This document shows, one piece after another, positions 7,394 to 13,582 of a DNA stretch of 16,857 nt; position 1 is the first letter of the stretch; every line of letters begins with the position of its first letter. The translations under genes were made by a program, and so were the position numbers. The stretch is from JBLHKS01 sp047620505 (GTDB lineage: Bacteria; Verrucomicrobiota; Verrucomicrobiia; Verrucomicrobiales; DEV007). The notes under the pieces are model-generated. The model had not been told where the DNA came from. It did no database searches and worked only from the letters and a program-made list of their open reading frames with translations. The stretch is from contig JBLHKS010000150.1 in NCBI GenBank assembly GCA_047620505.1, positions 1-16,857 of the forward strand, given 5' to 3'.

Positions 7394-8392
7394 ATGCTCC
7401 AAAAAATCGCCCTTTCGCTTTTCTGCGCGTTCGCAACCGCGCTGTCCGCCGCCGAGTTCACGATCGAAGAAGTTGACGATGGTGTTGTGATCAACATCGA
7501 CGGCAAACTCTTCACAAAGTACGTCACCGGTGACGAAATTTCGAACAAGCCTTACTTTTATCCTGTGGTCGGTCCGGCTGGCGTCGAAATGACCCGCGCG
7601 TATCCGATGAAGGACGTCGAAGGCGAGCGGCAGGATCATCCTCATCACCGCTCACTCTATTTCGGCCATCAGTTTATCAACGACAACGACACCTGGCACG
7701 AGCGGCTTACTCTGGAGGAGCGCGCGAAGGGCGATGAGGCGAAATTGGCAAAAATGTTAGAGACGCTTGGTGCTTCGGTTCATCGAAAAATCGTGACAGC
7801 AGCTGCTGAGGGCGATCACGCGGTGCTCAAGGTCGAAACTGAGTATCGAAACGCGGCTGGCGGCAAAATGGTCGAGGATGTGCGGACTTTTACTTTTCGT
7901 GTCGCCGAAAATGGTTCGCGGATCATCGATGCTGACATCGAGTTCATCGGCACGGAGGAAACCGTCAAGTTTGGCGACGCCAAAGACGCCGGATTCAGCG
8001 TCCGTGTGGCCCACGCGATGTGCGTCGACGCGAAGCAAGGCGGACGGATCGTCAACAGCGCGGGCGACGTCGACAAAGAGGCGTGGGGCAAGCGCGCGGC
8101 GTGGTGCGATTTTCACGGACCGATCGGAAGCGACGGCGGAATTCTGGGCGTGGCGATTTTGAATCACCCGAAAAGTTTTCGCCACCCGACTCCCTGGCAC
8201 GCCCGGACTTATGGGCTGTTCACGGCGAATCCATTCGGGCTCAAAACCGTGGCGCGCGAGGAAAAGGACAGTGCTGTGGAGTTGAAGAAAGGCGAAAAGC
8301 TGACGCTCCGGCACCGGGTGATTCTTCACGCGGGAGACGAAAAAGCGGCCGGGATCGCGAAGGCGTTTGAGGCCTACGCGAAGGAGAAGTAG
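7394..8392 (+). CDS. Exported DUF6807 (PmoA-like) family protein
   Basis: This 332-residue protein has a signal peptide (MLQKIALSLFCAFATALSAA, cleavage near residue 20). The mature part shows the family pattern: KPYFYPVVGPAGVEMTRAYPM, then the His-rich DHPHHRS at 81-87 and LYFGHQFINDNDTWHE, followed by beta-strand-rich sequence including HPTPWHARTYGLFTANPFG. It matches the DUF6807 family, often labelled methane oxygenase PmoA although it has nothing to do with membrane methane monooxygenase. In verrucomicrobia and planctomycetes these proteins sit in carbohydrate-utilisation loci; a role in binding or modifying sugars is an inference. The start is 8 bases after the esterase stop, so co-transcription is likely. 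The gene converges with the ArsC-like gene, whose intended stop lies only about 6 bases away. Confidence 0.85.
   Translation: MLQKIALSLFCAFATALSAAEFTIEEVDDGVVINIDGKLFTKYVTGDEISNKPYFYPVVGPAGVEMTRAYPMKDVEGERQDHPHHRSLYFGHQFINDNDTWHERLTLEERAKGDEAKLAKMLETLGASVHRKIVTAAAEGDHAVLKVETEYRNAAGGKMVEDVRTFTFRVAENGSRIIDADIEFIGTEETVKFGDAKDAGFSVRVAHAMCVDAKQGGRIVNSAGDVDKEAWGKRAAWCDFHGPIGSDGGILGVAILNHPKSFRHPTPWHARTYGLFTANPFGLKTVAREEKDSAVELKKGEKLTLRHRVILHAGDEKAAGIAKAFEAYAKEK
7798..7807. repeat. Iterated palindrome AGCAGCTGCT, copy 4
   Basis: This copy lies inside the DUF6807 gene, extended to CAGCAGCTGCTG (7797-7808), read as Thr-Ala-Ala-Ala-Glu. Confidence 0.85.
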
Positions 8393-8398
8393 CAGAAC

Positions 8399-8753
8399 TC
8401 AATCGAGCAACGCCTCGGCCCCAAACTGCTTCCTTGAATCCGACGAGTCCAAACCTGTCGCCCAGGAGAAATGGTCGTTTGATGAGATTGCCGTTTCCAG
8501 CCAGCAGCTGCTGAGCTTCGGCGATGGTCATCGTGGGCAGCTTTTCCTTGAGATTGAGCTCACGGTAGTCGCCGCCAGAGGTGTTGAACAGCCTGCGGAG
8601 TTCACCGTCGAGATGCCCGAGCATCGTCTTGATCTCGGCTTTACTCGGCGGTGTTTCGCGGATCGGGAGTTCGTCGAACGCAATGCCATTTTCCTTGAGC
8701 CATTTGATGGCTTTCCGGCAGGTGCCGCAGTTTTTGTAGGTGTAGATCTTCAT
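8399..8753 (-). CDS. ArsC/Spx-family thiol protein, C-terminus apparently frameshifted
   Basis: The protein starts MKIYTYKNCGTCRKAIKWL, with a thioredoxin-fold CxxC active site (CGTC) followed by RKA. Further on come FNTSGGDYRELNLKEK, the conserved KRPFL, and GFKEAVW near the end. These are hallmarks of the ArsC/YffB/Spx family; it may be an arsenate reductase or a thiol-redox/RNA-polymerase-binding regulator, which cannot be decided here. Read literally, the frame does not stop after GFKEAVW but runs on to 8241, antisense through the DUF6807 gene, with low-complexity sequence (175 codons from the upstream ATG at 8768). Removing one base in the GGCCCC tract at 8417-8422 gives an ending VWGEALLD and a TGA at 8399-8401, for about 117 residues, the normal family size. 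The ATG at 8753 is chosen because residues before it are not family-like. Confidence 0.8.
8503..8512. repeat. Iterated palindrome AGCAGCTGCT, copy 5
   Basis: This copy lies inside the ArsC-like gene, extended to CAGCAGCTGCTG (8502-8513). It encodes Gln-Gln-Leu-Leu in a third frame. Confidence 0.85.
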
Positions 8754-8769
8754 CGTGTCTGGAAACAAA

Positions 8770-8794
8770 GAGGGACAGCGCGTGGCTGTCCCTC
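8770..8794 (-). terminator. Hairpin terminator after the MFS permease gene
   Basis: GAGGGACAGC and GCTGTCCCTC form a perfect ten-base stem around a five-base loop. On the minus strand it is followed by TTTGTTT, a moderately good T-tract. It lies 36 bases beyond the permease stop and 16 bases upstream of the ArsC-like start, so it should end permease transcription and would separate or attenuate expression of the ArsC-like gene. Confidence 0.75.
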
Positions 8795-8830
8795 AAAGTT
8801 TAGAATTGCCTTAAATTCGGCAAAAATCGA

Positions 8831-10774
8831 TCAGCCAACTTCAACCGGCTTGTATCCACCCTTCGATTTGAAGTAGAAGAACAATCCGATGTAGGCGATC
8901 AGCATGAGGCCTGGGAACAGGGCCATATCGAGAAGCGCCTTCTGCTTACTTCCGCCTCGAACGTCTTCGATCGGCTTGGAAACGGCTTTCCGATCCGGAT
9001 TGCTGTCGAGTTGCCCACCGACAAAGCCGGTCAGCGAACCAAGGGCCAAGGCCACGTCAGCGTCAGCTTTTCCAACGGCTGCTTTGATGGGCGCAACGGC
9101 TTCAGTTGCGGCCTTCTTGTCATCGTCGAATTTCGTGAGCGCCGCTTTCACATCTTCGTCGCTCGCGCCCTCTTCGGGATCTGGAGCGCCAGTGCTGGCG
9201 ATATAGGCGGTGAGAGCATCGAGAGAAGTTGGAGCTGCGGCTTTCGCATCAGCGATCTTCTTCTCAGAAGCTGCTTTTTCTTCGTCCGTCTCACCACTCG
9301 GCACACCGAAAGCGTCCGAAACTGAAGTGAGCTGCGTACGAACAGTTTGAAGTGCAGCAGGAAGTTTCGTGTCGAGCAAAGCGCCGAGACCACCTTCGTC
9401 GATGGCATCATATTTGATGACCACGTAGAGGGACTTTTCTTCAATGGTCTGGATTTTACCATCCTTCACAAATCCGTCGACGGCCTCAACCGCAGCTGCG
9501 TTCTCTTCGGCGAGAAGCGCCGCATTCTCAGATTTCACCTGCAAAGCTCCGATGAGCGGGAAGCCCAACAGTCCGACCGCCAGCATCCCGATACCCGAGA
9601 TCGCATTCAGCGTCAACGCTCCGCCTTTTGGCATCTGTTCAGACACAACACCGAGCATCGTCGGCCAGAAGAAGGTTTTTCCGAGAGCGTAAAGCGTGGC
9701 GGCTCCAAAGATGATGAAGACTCCGGCTGCTCCGGACAACGCGATCAAACCAGCGATTGCCAGAACTGCGCTGACAACGAGCAGTCCGAGTGGCGAAAGC
9801 TTATGAACGATCGGACCTGCGAAGAATCGCAGCACCATCATGATGACGGAGGTGTAAACCAAGATCCAGCCTGCGTCGAAGCTGACCGCGCCTGCCATGA
9901 TATTTGTGATCCAGCCATCCGTGCCGATCTCGGTCGTTGCCAGAGGCATCATGATCAAAATCAGAACGATCATCAGCGGGCGTCCAATGCTTCGAGTATA
10001 AAGGGCGAAAGCAACGACCATCGCAACGCAGAGAATCGCGAAGAAGATGTGATTAACATCAGGGAAGAAGTCCCGAAGCTGAAGGTAAATAAGTCCGCTG
10101 ACGATTGCGGCGCCGACCGTTCCGAATTCAGAAAGCATGTCTCGGTAGCTGACTCCCGCAGAAACCCGCTCCTGCACTGGGAAATTGCAGCCGATCAGCA
10201 TGATGAAGTAAACGACGGCAGGAATAGCGATGATTCCGAGTTTAATCGTCCACGGCATGCCTGCCGCAGTGAGACAAATTGTGATAATGCCTGCGATCAC
10301 AAGACCGCCCGGCCAACCGGCGTGGAGAATGTTGAGCCACTTGGTCTTCTCTTTATCGAACATTGTCGCGACGACAGGGTTGATGAACGCTTCAACGGTG
10401 CCGTTGCCTAGCGCGAGGACCAAGCCGCCCCAATAGATCAGGCCGCTGGCCAGCTCCGGGTTGCTTTGGCCAATATACAGGCCTGCGACTCCCATGATCG
10501 CCCAGAGAAACTGGCAAACGAAGGCGAATATCATCGAAAATTTGTAGCCGACCTTGTCGATGATCAGGCTGAAAATGATGATACTGACGGCAAACGGCCA
10601 GATTTGGATGCCCCTGAATTTGCCGACTTCGGCGGGATCGAGCCCCAACAAGTCCTGGGTGACTGCCGGGTCATCGAGAAGGAACATCCGTCCGATGAAA
10701 CCGAACGAGGTTGTTATCAGAGCAATGAAACAGCCCCAAAAGAGCTTTCGTGAAGGTTTAGCCGTATCGTTCAT
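8831..10774 (-). CDS. MFS permease with a large soluble insertion before its last helix
   Basis: This 647-residue inner-membrane protein has about twelve to fourteen hydrophobic helices, from LFWGCFIALITTSFGFIGRM at the N-terminus to LFPGLMLIAYIGLFFYF near 617-637. Family-like features include the basic/acidic loop IIDKVGYKFS after the second helix and GVVSEQMPKGGALTLNAISG before the helix ending near 411. Between about 412 and 611 it carries a hydrophilic segment of some 200 residues, rich in Ala, Asp, Glu and Lys (for example ETDEEKAASEKKIADAKAAA), predicted helical and soluble. Ordinary MFS proteins of about 400-450 residues lack this. The gene is divergent from the Ldh2-family dehydrogenase across a 176-base region, which suggests, without proving, a sugar, sugar-acid or hydroxyacid substrate. 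No clear Shine-Dalgarno sequence precedes the ATG. The stop is followed by a strong hairpin terminator. Confidence 0.88.
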   Translation of the reverse strand: MNDTAKPSRKLFWGCFIALITTSFGFIGRMFLLDDPAVTQDLLGLDPAEVGKFRGIQIWPFAVSIIIFSLIIDKVGYKFSMIFAFVCQFLWAIMGVAGLYIGQSNPELASGLIYWGGLVLALGNGTVEAFINPVVATMFDKEKTKWLNILHAGWPGGLVIAGIITICLTAAGMPWTIKLGIIAIPAVVYFIMLIGCNFPVQERVSAGVSYRDMLSEFGTVGAAIVSGLIYLQLRDFFPDVNHIFFAILCVAMVVAFALYTRSIGRPLMIVLILIMMPLATTEIGTDGWITNIMAGAVSFDAGWILVYTSVIMMVLRFFAGPIVHKLSPLGLLVVSAVLAIAGLIALSGAAGVFIIFGAATLYALGKTFFWPTMLGVVSEQMPKGGALTLNAISGIGMLAVGLLGFPLIGALQVKSENAALLAEENAAAVEAVDGFVKDGKIQTIEEKSLYVVIKYDAIDEGGLGALLDTKLPAALQTVRTQLTSVSDAFGVPSGETDEEKAASEKKIADAKAAAPTSLDALTAYIASTGAPDPEEGASDEDVKAALTKFDDDKKAATEAVAPIKAAVGKADADVALALGSLTGFVGGQLDSNPDRKAVSKPIEDVRGGSKQKALLDMALFPGLMLIAYIGLFFYFKSKGGYKPVEVG

Positions 10775-10950
10775 GAAGTGGATTTATGGTTGGATCGTGG
10801 TGGTTCTCACACCGGGCGAGAATTCTCAATCTGGCGAAAAGCGCCCAGTCATAACACACTCAAGATTCAGCACAAGCCTGAAAATCGTGCAAAAATTCCA
10901 GATGGACCTGGATTTCCAAAAGTGGACAACTCCTGACGAGCGCCCTACAG
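10775..10950. promoter_or_regulatory. Divergent intergenic region between permease and dehydrogenase
   Basis: These 176 bases separate two divergent starts and must hold promoters for both if each is transcribed from here. The region is more AT-rich than its neighbours, but I could not identify convincing -35/-10 pairs or an operator palindrome, and no open frame looks coding. This is a positional call. Confidence 0.4.
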
Positions 10951-12066
10951 ATGCGCGCAATTATGGACGATCTCTACATTGTTTCTGAGGGCCAGCACCA
11001 GCAGCTGGTGGTTCGCGCTTACCAAAATCGCGGTTACACCGAAGATGAGGCGCTCGCTGCGACGAAAATGTGCACCGAGGCAACGAAGCACGGCAACAAC
11101 ACGCACAACGCGCTCAAAGGGCTGCATCTCGACCACGTTCTGGGCTCTGGAATCGGGAACTGGGCTCCGGCGGCGGAAATCGAGGTCATACCGAGCCGGT
11201 TCAAGGCGGTCGAAGCCTGGAATGCGAATCGGAAACTCGGCCAGGCGGTCGCTTACAAAGCGTTCGATCGTTGTGTCGAAATGGCTGAAGAATTCGGCGT
11301 CGGCGTGGTTTCCGTCGACAACGGCTCGCACTACCTCTGGGGCGCGGGTTACGCGATTGAGTACGCCCGCAAAGGCTACATCGTTTACACGAATTGCACG
11401 TCGTCGCTGTCGGAAGTCGCCCCGTTTGGCGGAAAATATCCGACGCTCGGGACGAATCCGCACACCTGGGGCTTCCCCACGTTTAAGGAGGATGGATTTC
11501 CGGTTGTGCTCGATTGGGCGACCTCTGAAGTGGCGATGGGCCGTGTTCAGCAGCTCAAACGCGAGGGCAAAAAGCTCGAGAAAGCGGATTGGGCGCTCGA
11601 CCGAGACGGCAAGCCGACCGACGACCCGAACGAGGTTTTTGCACTTCAGACTTTCGGCCGCCACAAAGGGTATGGGCTCTGCGTTCTGAACGAACTTTTC
11701 GCGGCGGTCGCAGGCGGCTCGCTTCCGACGATTCGTGGCGCAGAAAATCCGCCGGAAGGTGAGAAAACGACGACCAGTTTCTACTTTCAAGTGATTCATC
11801 CAGAGGCGCTGAGCACCGGAGGTTTCGCCTGCGGTCGCGATCTGGCTGGAAACATCTCCGCAGTGCTCGCCGACATTCTGGGTCACGGAAACGAAGGCTG
11901 CATGCTGCCTGGCGGTCCTGAGCATCGGGGGCTGCAGCGGACGGAAAAAGCCGGTGGTCTGCTTTTCTCGGCGAGGGAAATCGAAGGATTTGCCGAAATC
12001 GCTACCGAATGCGGTGCGGATTCGTCGGCGTGGACGATCGAGAACTTCAAAAAGTTCGAGGGCTGA
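10951..12066 (+). CDS. Ldh2-family (malate/L-lactate-type) NAD(P)-dependent dehydrogenase
   Basis: The protein has 371 residues and belongs to the LdhB2/YlbC-like family, distinct from Rossmann-fold lactate dehydrogenases, that includes malate, sulfolactate, ureidoglycolate and 2,3-diketogulonate dehydrogenases. Evidence: an N-terminal helical region ending in KHGNNTHNALKGLHLDHVLGSG, His127 in SVDNGSHYLWGAGYAIEYA at the position of the family's conserved His, the cofactor-region block FGGKYPTLGTNPHTWGFP followed by VVLDWATSEVAMGRVQQLKREGK, and FGRHKGYGLCVLNELFAAVAGG. It should oxidise a 2-hydroxyacid or reduce a 2-keto acid in the cytoplasm; the substrate is not readable. The nearby permease and uronate-type SDR favour a sugar acid. 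ATG at 10951 and ATG at 10963 are both possible starts; neither has a clear ribosome binding site. A hairpin terminator follows directly. Confidence 0.88.
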   Translation: MRAIMDDLYIVSEGQHQQLVVRAYQNRGYTEDEALAATKMCTEATKHGNNTHNALKGLHLDHVLGSGIGNWAPAAEIEVIPSRFKAVEAWNANRKLGQAVAYKAFDRCVEMAEEFGVGVVSVDNGSHYLWGAGYAIEYARKGYIVYTNCTSSLSEVAPFGGKYPTLGTNPHTWGFPTFKEDGFPVVLDWATSEVAMGRVQQLKREGKKLEKADWALDRDGKPTDDPNEVFALQTFGRHKGYGLCVLNELFAAVAGGSLPTIRGAENPPEGEKTTTSFYFQVIHPEALSTGGFACGRDLAGNISAVLADILGHGNEGCMLPGGPEHRGLQRTEKAGGLLFSAREIEGFAEIATECGADSSAWTIENFKKFEG

Positions 12067-12074
12067 AATCGAAA

Positions 12075-12126
12075 ACGGCCGCCAACCGAATCAACGGATG
12101 GCGGCCATTCGATGCCTGATTTTTTT
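12075..12126. terminator. Probable bidirectional terminator
   Basis: ACGGCCGCCAACCG and CGGATGGCGGCCATT pair with two mismatches around an AATCAA loop (12075-12109). On the plus strand a seven-T run follows at 12120-12126; on the minus strand TTTTCGATTT follows. It sits between the convergent ends of the Ldh2-family gene and the small exported protein gene, and can serve both. Confidence 0.75.
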
Positions 12127-12141
12127 GGGGGAATTTAGAAT

Positions 12142-12519
12142 TTAATCAACAACTTTGACGCGCGTTTTTGCGAACGTGCCGCCGTCTTCAGCTTTACCGG
12201 TGTTCGGGTTGTTGTAGAGCACGTAAATGATGCCGCGGCTCTTGTTGATGCCGACTTCGGTGATGTCGTTTCCGATGAAACTGCCTCGCAACGCGGTCCC
12301 GTTGTCGAAGGTGATTTCGCCGCGGGCGATTTGGAATGTGCCTTCGTCAGTCTTGAAGTAGAGGAGGATGCGATCGGCGTCGCGATCGAAGTTGAATTGA
12401 AGATCGCCGGTGGTTCCGATCCAGGTTTCGGCTTGGACCGAGCTTGTAAAGAGGCCGAAGCCTGCGAGGCCGACGATGAGAGCTGCGATTTTGGAGAAGA
12501 GGGAGGTTTTGGGGTTCAT
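12142..12519 (-). CDS. Small exported protein of unknown function
   Basis: This encodes 125 residues with a clear signal peptide (hydrophobic segment IAALIVGLAGFGLFTSS, cleavage predicted after VQA at residue 30). The mature part is about 95 residues, beginning ETWIGTTGDLQFNFDRDADR and continuing with alternating hydrophobic residues, suggesting a small beta-sandwich or barrel. One stretch pairs FQIARGEITFDNGTALRGSFIG with YVLYNNPNTGK. I do not recognise a family. It is convergent with the Ldh2 gene and divergent from the SDR gene. No cysteines are present in the mature part, no lipobox is seen, and no Shine-Dalgarno sequence precedes the ATG. The clean signal peptide and flanking terminator support a real gene. 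Confidence 0.72.
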   Translation of the reverse strand: MNPKTSLFSKIAALIVGLAGFGLFTSSVQAETWIGTTGDLQFNFDRDADRILLYFKTDEGTFQIARGEITFDNGTALRGSFIGNDITEVGINKSRGIIYVLYNNPNTGKAEDGGTFAKTRVKVVD

Positions 12520-12642
12520 TGGTGTAGTTGGTTAGTTTGTTTGGGGTTTTGGTTCAGCAACCGAATGAGAGTCTAAGCTGCGCGGACTTTTTGCGAAATT
12601 TGTTCGATTTGACATCTCGGCTCAGTGCGCGACCGATCGAAT

Positions 12643-13422
12643 ATGAGCGCATATCTCGATGATCTTTTCGGCCTGAAAGGCAAGAACGCCGTCGTCATTG
12701 GCGGCACCGGAACTCTGTGTGGAACGATGGCTGAGGGGCTAGCAGCTGCTGGCGCGGAAGTCGTGATCGTCGGGCGCAGCGAAGAGAAAGCGAAGGAGCG
12801 TCTCGACGCGATCGAGGCGGCCGGCGGGAAGGCCTTTTTCGTCGCTGCCGACGTCGCTAGCCGCGAGTCAACCGAGGAGCTGTGCAAGGAGGTCCTCGAA
12901 CGTTTTGGCAGGGCGGATATTCTTGTTAACGGCGCTGGGATCAACTCGCCTACTCCGTTTCTTGAGATTACGGACGACGAATTTCAACGGATTCTTGACA
13001 TTAACACAGGGGCTGTTTTTCGCGCTTGTCAGATCTTTGGAAAAGAAATGTTAGGGCAGGAAAACGGCGGCTCGATCATCAACGTGGGCTCGATTTCCGG
13101 CCTTGGGCCGCTTTCACGCGTTTTTACGTATTCGCTCAGCAAAGGTGCGGTTCACAACCTGACGAAAAACCTCGCTCGAGAGTGGGCGACGCAGGGAATC
13201 CGGGTCAACACGCTCGTCCCCGGCTTTTTCCCGGCTGAGCAGAACAAGAAAGTCCTGACGCCCGATCGTGTCGCGCAAATCATGGGCCACACCCCGATGA
13301 ATCGGTTCGGGGACGCGGACGAATTGATCGGCGCGACTCTGCTGCTCTGCGGCAAGGCCGGGGCGTTCATCACGGGCCACGAATTGATCGTCGACGGCGG
13401 GTTTTCGTCGATGACGATTTAA
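12643..13422 (+). CDS. SDR oxidoreductase, probable D-mannonate/fructuronate reductase type
   Basis: This is a classical short-chain dehydrogenase of 259 residues. The cofactor motif GGTGTLCGTMAEG is near the N-terminus (a TGxxxGxG variant), NGAG is in the middle, and the catalytic Ser150, Tyr163 and Lys167 (YSLSK) are all present. The block NTLVPGFFPAEQNKKVLTP followed by HTPMNRFGDADELIGATLLL and the C-terminal VDGGFSSMTI resemble SDR-type enzymes that interconvert D-mannonate and D-fructuronate, so a place in uronate catabolism is plausible but not proven. The frame extends to a GTG at 12625, but the ATG at 12643 gives the normal N-terminus (MSAYLDDLFGLKGKNAVVIG). A TTGACA lies at 12609-12614 without a matching -10 at usual spacing. 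One AGCAGCTGCT palindrome lies at 12741-12750 inside the cofactor-binding region. Confidence 0.87.
   Translation: MSAYLDDLFGLKGKNAVVIGGTGTLCGTMAEGLAAAGAEVVIVGRSEEKAKERLDAIEAAGGKAFFVAADVASRESTEELCKEVLERFGRADILVNGAGINSPTPFLEITDDEFQRILDINTGAVFRACQIFGKEMLGQENGGSIINVGSISGLGPLSRVFTYSLSKGAVHNLTKNLAREWATQGIRVNTLVPGFFPAEQNKKVLTPDRVAQIMGHTPMNRFGDADELIGATLLLCGKAGAFITGHELIVDGGFSSMTI
12741..12750. repeat. Iterated palindrome AGCAGCTGCT, copy 6
   Basis: This copy lies inside the SDR gene, encoding Ala-Ala-Ala after the cofactor-binding motif. Confidence 0.85.
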
Positions 13423-13436
13423 CTCTCTCCGCTCGG

Positions 13437-13456
13437 CTGTCATCTGGAGATGACAG
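13437..13456 (+). terminator. Hairpin after the SDR gene
   Basis: CTGTCATC and GATGACAG form a perfect eight-base stem with a TGGA loop, 14 bases after the SDR stop. There is no T-tract after it, so it may act as a factor-dependent terminator or 3'-end stabiliser, or be one end of the repeat-like element described for 13437-13561. Confidence 0.5.
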
Positions 13457-13561
13457 GTTCAATCGCTACCGCGCGTGGCCGACTTGAAAGGTCGAAGGAC
13501 GGCATAGAACGGTGTTGCTGAGGGCAATTCGGGAGGTCCCTCGGCAGGCTCGGGATGACAG
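13437..13561. repeat. Candidate small intergenic repeat element
   Basis: The 160-base gap between the convergent SDR and VIT genes contains GATGACAG twice (13449-13456 and 13554-13561) and its complement CTGTCATC once at 13437-13444, so the 125-base segment is bounded by inverted copies. The right end (CTCGGGATGACAG) resembles short dispersed intergenic repeats seen in many bacterial genomes. There is no coding frame. Its copy number elsewhere cannot be seen here. Confidence 0.35.
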
Positions 13562-13582
13562 TTGGAGGGAAGGGGGCTTACC

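Noticed and set aside
9347..10411. Plus-strand frame of about 354 codons opposite the MFS permease
   Set aside because: It is rich in Asp/Asn/His/Arg, the complement of hydrophobic codons, and has no domain.
12609..12645. TTGACA upstream of the SDR gene as a sigma-70 promoter
   Set aside because: No -10-like hexamer at 16-18 bases spacing, and the start codon lies too close for a normal leader.
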